This document shows, piece by piece, positions 32,701 to 43,768 of a DNA stretch of 64,000 nucleotides (its first letter is position 1; each line of letters opens with the position of its first letter). A model generated the notes under the pieces. That model was not told the origin of the DNA, did not search any database, and saw only the letters and a program-made list of their open reading frames with translations. The stretch lies in assembly GCA_027946365.1 (NCBI GenBank), contig JAPEUQ010000008.1:248001-312000 (forward strand), given 5' to 3'. This stretch comes from Kalmusia sp. IMI 367209. Taxonomy: Eukaryota > Ascomycota > Dothideomycetes > Pleosporales > Didymosphaeriaceae. The translations under genes were made by a program, and so were the position numbers.

Positions 32701-33207
32701 TTAGTTTTCCTCTCCCAGCATCCGCTGAAATAACCTCTCGGCAGAAACCTTCCAGACAGACCAATAATGCCCCCAAACCTCATCACCACTCCAATTCCCA
32801 CGTGCCACTGCAACGTCAAACGCAACACCAATCAAACCATCTCCGTCTTCATCTTCCGCCTGCTGGTGGCTCCGTGCGCTCCTGAACGTAATCTCGCCTC
32901 CCTCCTGTTCGCACTCTCTGTAGAAAATGTTCGCGTCAGCGAAGAGCTCCCGGTCTGCAGTGTCTATATCCTTTGATACGTGAACGATGTGTATAGTAGC
33001 GTTTGTGGAGAGGATGCGGTAGGCTTGGCCATTGATGTGGATTGTAGGTATGGATTCTATAGAAGATTTTTCCTTATGGTCGTCATTGCCATCATTGTTA
33101 TTGTTGCCGTTGTTGCCGTCATTGTCATCAATGTCGTCGTTGCCATTGTTATCTTCATCGCCGTTGTTTTCATTGTTGCCATCATTTTCATCATTGCTGT
33201 CGTTGTT

Positions 33208-33240
<33 letters not shown>

Positions 33241-33558
33241 ATTGCCGTTGCTGTTGTTGTCGTCGCCGTTGTTATTGTCATCATCGATGTCATCGTCGTC
33301 ATTATCATTGTAGAGCTCAATGAAAAGGTAGTCAAGAGGGTTAAAAGGGCCTTCGTTTGCGGAACAAATGTCTGTGGAAACGTTGGAAGGAGAAGTGGGA
33401 GTGTAAATGGGTGAGAGTAGGGTGGGTGTATGTGCGATGGGGAGAATATATCTATCTTCTAATAGATCTGTTGAAGGGTATCTCGGGGACGAAATTGTAG
33501 GACTTTTCTTGAGGGAGCGGCGGAGGCCCAGGTAGTAAGTACTGGACGATTGATTCAT
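32701..33558 (-). CDS. Hypothetical protein with Asp/Asn/Gly repeat tract, tandem paralogue
   Basis: A 285-residue single frame from MNQSSSTYYLGLRRSL. The N-terminal 80 residues are Ser/Pro-rich; residues of about 82-165 are almost only Asn, Asp and Gly; the C-terminal 115 residues are the domain shared with the 31816-32388 product (INGQAYRILSTN, ADRELFADANIFYRE, WGHYWSVWKV). The low-complexity tract lies where the other copy has a short Pro-rich linker, so it is an expansion inside one duplicate. Hydrophilic and acidic; no targeting signal is obvious. Function unknown. The frame stays open through a slippage-prone repeat, which argues that it is translated. Confidence 0.65.
33076..33312 (-). 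repeat. Trinucleotide/hexanucleotide repeat coding Asn-Asp-Gly tract
   Basis: On the plus strand it is a run of GTTGCC/GTTGTC/ATTGTC-like units, purest near 33210-33245 where GTTGCC repeats several times. All units are multiples of three, so length change would not break the frame. Confidence 0.9.
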
Positions 33559-33999
33559 CTTCGTTGTAGAGGCAAGTGAATTGATGAAAGGACGTGGATG
33601 TGCTCTGGGAAGGTTATACGAAGGTCATCGCGATATGCTTTATATTTGTGATAGACTTGTGTGATGTGCTGCAAGCTTTGTTTTCATTTTCCTTCTAAGT
33701 TTAAAAGCTCTTGCTACCTAGTGTGGTTTGGTGGAAGTGCTTGTACTGTGGGTCTTGAGCTAGGTTTTCTGTGTGTTGTAAAGGATTTACCCTGATACTA
33801 GAGCATCAAGATAAGAAATTTTGGTTCGCACAAGCTTGTAAAATGTATAAGAGAATGATTTAGCATGTAACATCGTCTTTTAATTCAATTTATTTATAGA
33901 AGCCGAAATACACCTATAGAGAGCCTGTAGCTGTGTAATGTATACTGTGCGGCAATTCGCTCGCAGAGAGCCCAATATGTAATGAGCCTTGGTGTGATC
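33559..33999. other. Intergenic AT-rich spacer
   Basis: AT-rich promoter side of the repeat-bearing paralogue and 3' side of the F-box gene. No feature recognised. Confidence 0.5.
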
Positions 34000-35187
34000 T
34001 TACCGTCGCCATAATTTCAATACATGCTGGCTCCAGAACTCGTTCGCCTTCAGACGGCACAACCAGGTAGTCCTACAGCTTGATGATAGTACTTCGTATG
34101 CATCATGAGCGAAGCAATATCTTCGAAAAACGCTCCGCGAATCATTTTCTGAGTCTTTATGCCCCATTCCTCGTAATACCAAAATGACTCGAGCTCTTTG
34201 CGGCAAAGGCCACAGAAGAAGCCCATATCCCCCTTGTACTGGCCTGACGCTGTCTGGCTCAACCATGGCGCAAACACAGCCGGCAATTTCTCAAGACCCC
34301 TCCTGATCCAAGTAGATGGCACGATGCCCTTGTCTAGTCCTTTGCCATGGAGGAGTTTCGCGACTGCTCCGCTGTCAACATACACATGGCCTTGCTCGTA
34401 AGTTTCAAGAGTGAAATCATCTGGGATCCAGTAGATACCTGGCAAGGAGTGGAAGGAAGGGAGCTGAAGGCAATCAGACCTGAGGCCATACTTGACCCAA
34501 TCGATATCATCTATTCGGAGCAGGTTGTCCCAGGCCCGTGCATCGCAAAGTCCGCCTGTGTCAAGACAGCGGCGCTGGAGGACGAAGAGATTGAGGTAAG
34601 GGGCGAAACTGTTACAATAGAAACATCGGCGATGGCCTAGTGCTACTGATAGCTGTTCGATTGTGTAGAGGTGCGTGGTGTTGATAGCGATAGCCATGCG
34701 GATAGTATCAGGCGCGCAAGTCATGACCTAAACTATATGAGCAGAGTGTTAGGCAACGTCATCTAAATCTTCACCATACCTTACACCAGTGAGAGAGACC
34801 GTTGATATCTTGTACGGCGGTTCGATTGACTTGGCTGAATGCCAGCAAACTCTTCATATCGAGTTGCTCTAGTACCATAATCCTGAGCTCTGGTGGGAGC
34901 TTTTCCATGGACCCTAGGCCGTCCTTAGAAGCATCTGGAGTTTTGGCATCGACGAAGCGCTCTAACGGCCAGAAGAAGAGGAGTTTGTCGCTATTGGGGA
35001 GGAAGTTGCGGAGGTGACGAATGCTGTTTTGTTGAACCTCACAAGCAGCTTGCTCAAGAAGCGACTGGTAACTGTCGTTGGCGTCTCCAGTCGGATTGTT
35101 GTTCAAGCATTTGGCAACTGTTTGGACGTTGTTTGTGTTGCCGCTCATGCCGCTACCTAGTATGCCGCCGGTGGTGTCGCTGTCCAT
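34000..35187 (-). CDS. F-box protein with C-terminal frame break
   Basis: Exons 35187-34780 and 34727-34050 (52 nt intron, GTATGG/TAG) encode 361 residues to the first stop. The F-box is MEKLPPELRIMVLEQLDMKSLLAFSQVN near 100-127, ending at the intron. The following Cys-containing part has HRRCFYCNSFAPYLNLFVLQRRCLDTGG and FFCGLCRKELE, a pattern of a fungal F-box family with several Cys pairs. The frame stops at 34050 after YYHQAVGLPGCAV, but the next frame continues CRLKANEFWSQHVLKLWRR to 34000, which fits as the natural C-terminus. A two-base duplication (TGTG, 34058-34061) accounts for the shift. The protein probably recruits substrates to an SCF ubiquitin ligase; the target is unknown. Confidence 0.7.
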
Positions 35188-35241
35188 TTTGGGTGTCGGG
35201 CCAAGTTGGTCGAGTCCGTCCTCCAACACGGTGTACGAGTC

Positions 35242-35252
35242 TTTATATAAAG
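35242..35252 (-). promoter_or_regulatory. TATA box of the F-box gene
   Basis: The palindromic TTTATATAAAG lies 55-65 nt upstream of the ATG at 35187. Confidence 0.5.
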
Positions 35253-36167
35253 AGAGAGGAAGAGGTCTCTACCTAACAGGGTCTAGCCGGGCCCTTGTAC
35301 CACGATGGCGTAGTGCTGCTGCCAAAATGATCAGCGGGCACAACGTACTAGGCGTCCCAGCGCTGGATAAAGGACTCGAGCGAGTGAACCTTGGATTGTC
35401 ATGAATTACTACACAGCGTGTTAGGAGCTTTTTCTGGATGCTTCATTCAAGGCACGATTGAAAGAATTCGACCAGCGTCTAATGCCGGCGAGTCGCACCT
35501 GGTTCAGGCTCGAGTCTACGTGCATAAATCCAGAGATGGTTTTCTTGTATTTAATACTGGTGTTAAACTACGTAAAGGCATACCCGGGAAGGTATACGTA
35601 CTTGATACAGGCAGTTAGAAATAGCAGATATCCCTCCTGTTAAATTACTAAGTTAGAACATGTGTGTTCTATATGCTTGATTTAACTCGGCCCGCAAAAA
35701 GCCTCATGGCTTATATCCTGGGACTGCGACGTCTCTCAGTATGGACAAACATGACTCTGCCCACCCGTTTGATGATCTGATGATTATCTATTCCCGAGAA
35801 AGCGATAGCACCGTATTTCACACCACGACACGGAAGATAGATTGGGAAAGCTGAGATTGACGAGGGCAAGGAAAAGATACATCCTGTCAAAAAAAGCAAA
35901 TATTTTGGATATTGAACTTAGATAAAGGTATCTACGTATGACACAGCGCTAGAAAGACTAACACCAACTCTCGACTTCCTATCAAGAGATAATGGCATGC
36001 ACTAGTACGCGGCGATGAGCATGTCGAATACGCAACGCCTATCCAACCTATCAACATAATCTATACATTTCGGAGACGAACGTCGAGATGGTGCATGATC
36101 TGCGGGATGGGCACGGAGTGACAAGCAGAACAAGCCTTCAAATCCCACGGAAAGCGACGGCAGCACC
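35253..36167. other. Intergenic, F-box promoter and deadenylase 3' side
   Basis: No supported gene. Short frames without domains only. Confidence 0.5.
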
Positions 36168-38108
36168 TCAAATATCCCAATCACCAATTTTCAGGACTGC
36201 CTCCTGCGTTCCGTATACGCGGAATGTATTACCGAAAGTCTTCCAAAATGATGAATTCCATGCAGGAATCAACTCCATAGGCTCACGCTTCCTTGTCTCA
36301 ATAGGGACCCAATTTTTGGTGTTGGGGATGTATGATTCATCTTGCCAGGAAGGCGTTGCCGCTTGGTCAGCATCGGAAGCTTTGTCTTGCTCGTTCTCCG
36401 GATTGAGATCCAGGCCACGAAGATTGTCGAACATATTGCTAGTATGAAAGCGACGCTGCGCCGGCTTTACGGAGAATTCGCCCTTGCTCTTCTTCTTATT
36501 CATCATACCTTTCTTTGGCCGCATCTCTTGTGGTAGTGGCAGAAGGTGCTCTGTTGGTGGTGGACCTACTTCAGGCTTGTTGTGGCTGATCACTAATGTG
36601 CTATGTTCCTCGACCGCGGACTTGAAACTTCGTTCCGAATCGCTATCCTGCTGCTGGTGGTTGTCAGCGTCTATTTTGGTGGAGAGACGTAGTAGGATGG
36701 TGGCCGTCAGGAGACTGTCGTATCCAGCTTCGTGAAATGGCGCAGTATCATGGTACTTGGGGTGGTCGGCATGTGTTACGATATTCGGGAGCGGTTGTTT
36801 CTCTATCCTCTCCGCAATTTCTTGCAATGTGGGTGACGCATTCAGATCCCCCCTCCGCGTGAGTGGCAAGGTATTTCGTATCCACGATACGCGGAAATAA
36901 CTCATGAAGGGCAGCACAGAACCCGTCCAGAGTCTCAGGAAGCTCGCCGACAAAAGAGCGGTAGATATACACGATGTCTGTGAACAAATTGTGCCCCACC
37001 AGGACTGGCTGATGCTTCAAAAGACGTTCCCGAGCTCGATCAAACCGCTCTTTGACATCGATATCATCATGAGCAATGATGCTCCCATTCACGCCAGCGT
37101 ATGGGCCAAAATGGAACGGATTTGCTTCGTGAATGTCTCCACCAGCGAGAGCTTCGAAGATCCATCGAAACCCCGTCTGTCTAGCGATCTGCTCCTTGAC
37201 TCGTTTCTTGATGCGGCGCTTGTTCTCCTCTTCGCGGTCCTGGTCGTAATGTATGATCCTTATACATTCTTGCCTATGTGCCCGGATTTATGTCAGCATA
37301 TCTGAAAATAAGACAGGCGCCATGAAAATGTTGCAAGCAAGCGCGCACGGTTAATCTAAGTGCCGCAATTATGTGCTCGTGCCTGGATCTTACGTACCTT
37401 CCAATTGCCACCAGCTCTGGATATTCGGCTCGCACAAGCTGATGCACAAGCCGCTTTTCGAAGCGAGATATAGCAGGGTCTCGAGGATGGTCCTGCTCGG
37501 GGAGGCCAGTATGGGTCGTGATCTCCAACATGTGAACGTCGCTTGTCTTCCAGGCATCGATGGCCCCCCTAATGCGCCTGACGAAGCCTAGAGATTCGAT
37601 GTCCTTTTCTTTGAGCTGCATATCTTCAAATTGGGGCTTCTCTAATCGGTCGTTCACAATCTGCGTAGCACGTGCGGCCTCCTCCCCGTGAAAGGTACTG
37701 CACGCCCCTCGCGAACGGAGCTCCCATGTCGAAGCCATTGCTTAAGAGGAACGTAGCAGCACCGCTCTGAATGTGGATTTCTCGTTCAATGTTCAGCTTC
37801 TCGTTGAGGAGAGGACTGAGGATGATGTTGTACGGTCGGAGGACATACTTGTTAGCAAGGTAGTCGAAGCGAACGCAGGTGATGCCAACTTGAAGAATTT
37901 GATAGCGATTCGCAGCAAGTCTTGTCTCTTGGTAGCGATCTTCGAGGGTCTTCCTGCCGCGTTCGACCCGTGGCTTCCAAGGCTCTTTGCCGGGAAGATG
38001 CGAAGGTATGCCCGTCAGTTCGAGGTCAAAGGAAACGAAATCAGCTTCAGAGATGTGGATCAACAAGCCCAAGAGCTGGTGAGGGTACGACTCGGAGTCA
38101 ACATCCAT
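36168..38108 (-). CDS. PARN-type poly(A)-specific ribonuclease (CAF1 family), two frame breaks
   Basis: Exons 38108-37398 and 37273-36168 are joined by a 124 nt intron (GTACGT/TAG). The product, about 604 residues if both breaks are ignored, is a DEDD exonuclease of the CAF1/PARN family. It has FVSFDLELTGI (first Asp and Glu), YQILQVGITCVRF, the segment FLLSNGFDMGAPFARGV, GFRWIFEAL, LVGHNLFTDIVYIYRSFVG (second Asp) and FHEAGYDSLLTA (last Asp). Such enzymes shorten poly(A) tails and trim small nuclear and nucleolar RNAs. One extra base in the G run at 37684-37687 shifts the frame after YLSR, and another in the six-G run at 36848-36853 shifts it after HAEG. Family-like sequence resumes directly after each. 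Both sites are homopolymers, so assembly error is as likely as gene decay. Confidence 0.75.
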
Positions 38109-38676
38109 GACGAAATGGTGACGGATACTTTCGCGACCAACAGGTGACAGAAAATAGGCGTGTGTAAAGCGTATTTGGAGTGACAAGGCTCACGATTCAA
38201 ATATGGAAAAAAGTGCAATATCTGGTCTTCTTTAGGCACCCGTTGTGTGTAATGGCGAAAGAGACAGGTCGCGCCTCAAGCTGGTGCTGTAGTGAGTCGT
38301 TTGATTGTTAGTGAAAGAGCGAAGCAAGACACTAGATGAGACTTTTGGACGACCTAGACAGGCTTGATGCGAGCGACGCGTTTGACAAGCATTAGCCACT
38401 CGAATCGCTGGCCTCAATTGCGGACAAGCAAACATCGACACAGTACTCCATGTTGCGATGGATATCGCCGTGTTTGGAGAGATGAGATGAGGTGTGGCTG
38501 GTGAACGGGCGGCGCCAAGGCTGTGATGGCTGCGACTTCCGAACCTCGGCTGACGGCTCGACCTTTCACATTCCTCGTCGGCTTGGTCAACTAGGGACAC
38601 GCACGCGCACTGCACGAGACATGGCGTCTGCTGGACCGTCTCAATAGCTTCACTCTCTCCCACGTACCCACCCGCC
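38109..38676. other. Divergent promoter, deadenylase and PEX26
   Basis: 570 nt between divergent genes. No other feature recognised. Confidence 0.5.
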
Positions 38677-40016
38677 ATGGCTACGCTGTATGAGGACCTG
38701 AGCAGCTCACGCACGCTCGGGGCCTCGGTGTCGTCCCTGTCCTCGTCCCGGCAGCACTCGCAGCAGATCGCCAAAGCATACCGCCAGGCCGCCCAACTGT
38801 TCCTCACGCGTCGCCTGCCCGAGGCCCTCTCCACCATCGAGCCCATAATTACGCCTGCGGCCCAGGAAGACGTCAATGGCTCGCACGACGGCGACCTCTC
38901 CGGCTATGCGCCTATAGCAACCGCGTCGCGGGGCACGAGGGTCAAAGTGTGGAGCTTTTACCTTACCTTCCTCAACTCGGTCGTCGACCTGGGTGCTGAA
39001 GAGGGCAAGCTCGCATTTGGCAGCACGCAGTGGAAGCAATTGGTGTCCAAGTGCCGCGATGGCAGCGTGTGGGACGACGTGGTACGCGACGGATATGCCG
39101 GCGTCGAGGGCGACGTCGACGCCGAGGTCGTAGTCAACTTGTGCGTCTATTCAAGATTACTCGATTGCTCCAGCTGACATGTTGTAGGGCGACACTGCTG
39201 CTCACACACTCACCGTCCCAGCGGCTGAACCAACACAAGCTGGAAACATACCTCTCTGCCTCGGCAAATCCCACGTTCGATATCTCCTCCCACATGTCCT
39301 CATCCGCATACCTGCAGCGCCGTCCTAGCCAGCAGAATAACGGAACAAACACACCCCGGGATCTCAACACCCGGTTGAAGCTCCTTGAGCTATACACCCT
39401 CCACGTGCTACCGCGCAACGAAGAATGGGACTATGCGCGGGAATTCATAGCCATGTCCGAGGTCTTGGATGACGAGCGCAAAGAAGCTTTCCTGCTCGCC
39501 CTGCACTCGCTCAAGGAGGAGAAGGAGGACGCGGAGAAGCGTGAGGAAAGGCTACGTCAGCAGCAGCAAGAGCAGCTAGAGCAACGTCGAAGAGAAACGG
39601 AGGCACGCCGTCTGGAGCAGTCCCGAGCAGAAGACGAGCGAAGAAAACGTGAAGAAGAGAATAGGCGTCAACCCAGGGGCTCCGACGAAGTCTTCCGGAA
39701 GTCTAATGCCAATCGTCAAGCACCATCCACATCATCACGAGCATCGCGTCCAGCCAAGAAAGCTGTCAGTCCACCCCCTGGCCTGTACCACCGCGCTACG
39801 GCCCTCCTGTCATCGATGCAAGCAATGATTACGAACACGGCGCACTCTATGACGGCGAATCCGATGGCTTTCTTCCGTACTCTCCTCTTTCTTCTTGCTT
39901 TTGCCCTGGCGTTTGGACGGCGGGACCTCCGTGAGCGCATCATGCGCATTCTACGAACTGGGTGGGACAAAGTCCGCCGTACTGTGGGTATGGGTGTTAA
40001 GGTTTCGTATATCTGA
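38677..40016 (+). CDS. PEX26: Peroxin 26-type peroxisome assembly protein
   Basis: Exons 38677-39140 and 39188-40016 (47 nt intron, GTGCGT/TAG) encode 430 residues. The N-terminal domain has IAKAYRQAAQLFLTRRLPEALSTIEPII, characteristic of filamentous-fungal Pex26, then LETYL and LELYTLHVLPRNEEWDYAREFI. A Glu/Gln/Arg-rich coiled coil spans about 300-350, followed by a Pro/Ser linker and a C-terminal hydrophobic helix (FFRTLLFLLAFALAFG) about 30 residues from the end with Arg-rich flanks. That is the tail-anchor layout expected for the peroxisomal receptor of the Pex1-Pex6 ATPases. The assignment rests on my recognition of the N-terminal motif plus this architecture. Confidence 0.75.
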
Positions 40017-41129
40017 TATTCATTGTCATGAAGGTAATGCCCTTCTTGTATCATATTTTGGATCCAACGCTCCGACCTGCTTAGTTGGCTTATATAGCCA
40101 GAATAATATCAAACATTTACAGTACCAATTGTTCTGCGTGCTGATGCTGACACTGCATCAAGATTCAACATTTGCTTGGACCAGACTCTACCTCTCACCC
40201 GTACCCGGTTTCCCGCTACGTATAAAATCTTCATCTCCTTTTCCTGTTTCCAATCTGACCGTGAATCGCTGTCCATCATATTTCAGGGAAACACTTGTCA
40301 TTCATAGAGTTCACTGCGACTACCACGCGTTTCGAAGGCTTCGCTGACTTATATTAACCCCAGCCTGCGACAGGCAACACATTTGCTTATGCGTTGGCCA
40401 ACAACCGTTCCCCAAGTCTATTGTGCCGCCCATTGCTGAAGCCCAGCGATATCCATGGTAAGAACCAGCCGGCGATCCAAATATGATCGACCTCTGGATC
40501 TTGCTACTGTTTCATTTGGCATCAAGTGCAATACACGTACACATAAGGTACATTTGCCATTTGAGCTTCCCTCTCTCCTCGGCTACGCGCCGGTTTTCGC
40601 CACGGAATTTCGCCCAAGAACAGGCTCTTCGTACGCAGAACGCCGTCAACATGCTGCTTGGATTTAACATCCCGCATGTTCCCCAGCCTGAATATGTTTA
40701 TTTTAGGCTCGTTTGCTCTAAGAGGCGAGCCGCGTGGTCAAATGGAGGAATTGGATGGCGTTGGTATAATTGAGGTGACACTGGAGATATGTGAGCGTGA
40801 GTTAGGCCATATGCGATGGGTTTCAGGGATCCGGAGGCGCTGAGGATATCGAGGGTGGATCAGATGGCGAAGGTTGTTTGGGTAGACTAGAGCGTGGATG
40901 ACGCAGTTGATGAGAATGATTGAGTGTAAATGGTTGCTCTTGGATGCCATGTACTCATATTTAACGCATTCGGTAGCGTTAGGTGTTGAAGTCTGGCTCG
41001 AAGGGGCATCGCTCCTAGTGCAGGACACCGGCCTTCAAGTCGCTTCCCCGTCACTACATCGAGTGGACGGTTGACTGATACCCGATATCTAAGAATAAAT
41101 TCATGAAGCGTTGACATGCACATGTTGCA

Positions 41130-41603
41130 ATGTCCTCGCCGACGACGCAAGCCATGCAGAACGCAGTTCTAAATAACATGGAAGCACTGCTGCGTGAGTC
41201 CCTCTCTCGTATACATGCCGGACGTGAGCACTTCCCGTTCTCGGACGGTGTGTGGATCGTGTGTCTCGCGCAGCGCCTCCGTGGCAAAATATACCCGCCT
41301 GGCACGGACTGTATGGAACAGCAGTGTAGCACATGGCGGCTGCTTCGCGCACGGATCTTGCAGTTTCGTATCTCCTATCCACTTGCTTGTCCTATGGATA
41401 CGGGCTTACTCCAGAATGTGGTCGTTGGGTCGTCACTGACGTTCAGCGTGCACGTCGACTGTAATCTTCTGCCTTCGTCACATGAGGATAAAGATGACCC
41501 TCTTGCTTTCACGTGGTGTGAGAATGGATCTGTGTGGTGCTTGGAACGTCCCGCAACGTACGCGCAGGGCGGTACGGAAGGGAGCCGTTTGAAGTGGGTG
41601 TGA
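41130..41603 (+). CDS. Doubtful hypothetical protein
   Basis: A 157-codon frame starting MSSPTTQAMQNAVLNN. No domain is recognised, there is no signal peptide, and overlapping frames exist on the other strand. It includes eight Cys and a Trp-rich end (FTWCENGSVWCLERP). It may be a real orphan gene, a fragment of a decayed one, or chance. Confidence 0.25.
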   Translation: MSSPTTQAMQNAVLNNMEALLRESLSRIHAGREHFPFSDGVWIVCLAQRLRGKIYPPGTDCMEQQCSTWRLLRARILQFRISYPLACPMDTGLLQNVVVGSSLTFSVHVDCNLLPSSHEDKDDPLAFTWCENGSVWCLERPATYAQGGTEGSRLKWV

Positions 41604-42160
41604 GCGGCAATTTAATGGTAGTAAAGATCGAGACTAGGGGAGAGATATAACGGTCTGAGGATGGGAACTTTGTGCAATATAAGATCTTGCTTGAAGACAG
41701 TGTGTCGGTGACAGTGGAAATCAGGGGTGTTGACGAGATTGGGAGGCTGATTGTTAGATATAAGGATTTGAGGGCGCTGAGGAGGGAGAAGGGGGGAGCC
41801 GTAGGAGAGATTATTGTGGATTTGATGCATAGAGCAGTGGATTAGGGACTGGATACTAGTGGCAAGAGGGTGGACTTGCGTCGTGGACAGTGGAGATGTA
41901 TAATCACAACATGCACTCATACCATCGAGGCTCGGTAAACTTTCTCTCAACGTTATTGTAACTTTTTAACTGCCGAGGAAGGTATGCCGAGCATGCATAC
42001 CTGAACGAGTAACCCACACGCGTGTGGAATACGAAAATACACTCATTGGCCGAGCCCCGCATGGCGGACACGTTAGTGCGCTGTCAGTCCCCATAATCCC
42101 AAGTATACTAACGGCTCCCAAGTACTCATAGGCCTCACCATGTGATCACAAAAGCTTCGA

Positions 42161-42167
42161 TATAAAG
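42161..42167 (+). promoter_or_regulatory. TATA box of the transaldolase gene
   Basis: TATAAAG about 90 nt upstream of the ATG at 42253. Confidence 0.5.
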
Positions 42168-42252
42168 TACCAGGATACGTGCTCGGCACTGAAGACTGAA
42201 CATCTTTTTTCGAATTCGCTCCTTAAAGCACGATCACATCAGCAATAGGAAC

Positions 42253-43517
42253 ATGGGCAGCGCTCAAACACAGACATGGCTACAGGAGCTAGACGAGCAG
42301 CGTACAACACCCTTCCTCAGCTCATCTCCAAACCATCAGGACTGACGGCCCCCAGTGAACGTCGACGTCGACTGGATGGACCCCGCCTTCTCTAAACGCA
42401 TGGCCTCGGAATTCGGCGTCGTCCCAAACGACATGACATCCAACAACATCTGGGCCAACGTGCAAATGTCCCACCCAGACAACAAGACTCTGCTTGAGAC
42501 TTCTGCGCGCGACCTCAAAGACGAAGGATGGCTTGCCGTCTACAATCGCGTCTGCGTGGGCATGTGCAAGGCGAACATCGACAACATCAAGGGCCGTGTT
42601 GCGCTGCAGATCAATCCGCATGAGGCGTATGATACGCAAGCTGTGCTGCAGCATGCGAGGGCGTATGCGAGGGAGTTTGAAAGAGCGGGTATCCCCAAGA
42701 CTAGATACTTCATCAAGATCCCCGCAACAGGACCCGCACTCAATGCAGCCCCGGTTCTGGAAGCCGAAGGCATCCGGACGCTGGGCACGGCGGTGTTCAG
42801 TCTGGCACAAGCAATTGCATGCAGCCAGGCTGGGATGCTGTACATCAGTCCGTACCTAAACGGTTGTGTCTCCAACTATCCGCCACCAAGCCAGCTTTCT
42901 AACCTAACACAGAGGTCCGCGCACACAGCGACACTAGCCTGTGGCCTGATGTCGAAGACCCAGCTACGCAGCATCCAAACTCGGCACGTATATGGCAGAT
43001 CCTCGAAACGTACAGGAGACTGTACAAGGAGACTGGAAAAGAGCAACCATTACTGAAGAACGCAAGGTCAGTCTGCCCCCTCTACACGCCTTGGCCACCG
43101 ACATCTCACAGACTCAGCATACTCTCCCCCAAAGAAGCTATGGCATCCGGCGAGATGGGCTGCCATTCGGCCACCATATCCCACACGTGCATTGAAGCGC
43201 TCGCCAAGCTGACCTACGACGGCACGCAGCAGCCGGGCGTCGGGGCGCCGAAGCCGCTGCACGTCTATCAGACGCCTGGGCCGACGCCGGAGCGGCTGAA
43301 GCAGTTGATGCGTGTGGATCCGCTTGCGTCGGCGGCGTGGGATGGGAAGCTCGCGAGCACTGACGTGGATTATCTTGCGGACAGCGGCGCGGAGCTGGAG
43401 AAGGCTATTGAGAGTGATGCGATTAGTGTTGCGCGGTTGGAGGATGCGCTCAAGTTGTTCCAGGATGCTATTGATGAGAGTAAAGGGAAGATCGAAGAGG
43501 TGCTGAAGGAATTGTAA
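42253..43517 (+). CDS. Transaldolase-family protein
   Basis: Exons 42253-42301, 42356-42862, 42913-43066 and 43118-43517 (introns of 50-54 nt) encode 369 residues. Family sequence includes NVDVDWMDPAF early on, then TRYFIKIPATGPALNA, where Lys137 is the expected Schiff-base lysine, followed by GIRTLGTAVFSLAQAIACSQAGMLYISPYLNEV and GEMGCHSATISH. Transaldolase transfers a three-carbon dihydroxyacetone unit in the pentose phosphate pathway in the cytosol. It is somewhat longer than classical Tal1 and its MTSNN/WANVQMSHPDN start differs from the housekeeping enzyme, so it may be a divergent paralogue with a different sugar substrate. Confidence 0.85.
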
Positions 43518-43768
43518 ATCATACGAGCTGTCACGGTTGAGATGGTCGGGATATCAAGGGATGGAAGTGGCACATGGGCGCCCAATCAGTTGATAGTGGT
43601 TGCCCAAAAGGAGCAGAAAAAGAAGAATCGTAATGTTTTTTGATATCCTGACCATCAACACCAAGCCGCCAAAAGTCGTAAAAGTATCTTTCATTCAATG
43701 ATTTCCGCGAACCCGCACTTCGTTAATAACGCCTCGGCCACAGCCCTGCCTGCGAGCAGCCAACCTTA

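Larger units (their letters stand above)
40017..42252. other. Long gene-poor stretch with one doubtful frame
   Basis: 2.2 kb between PEX26 and transaldolase. Apart from the 157-codon frame at 41130-41603 (listed separately) only short overlapping frames are present. Confidence 0.45.

Noticed and set aside
32980..33414. Plus-strand and alternative-frame ORFs rich in Val/Ile, Ser/Leu or Thr/Met
   Set aside because: Produced by the trinucleotide repeat of the minus-strand gene; low-complexity shadows.
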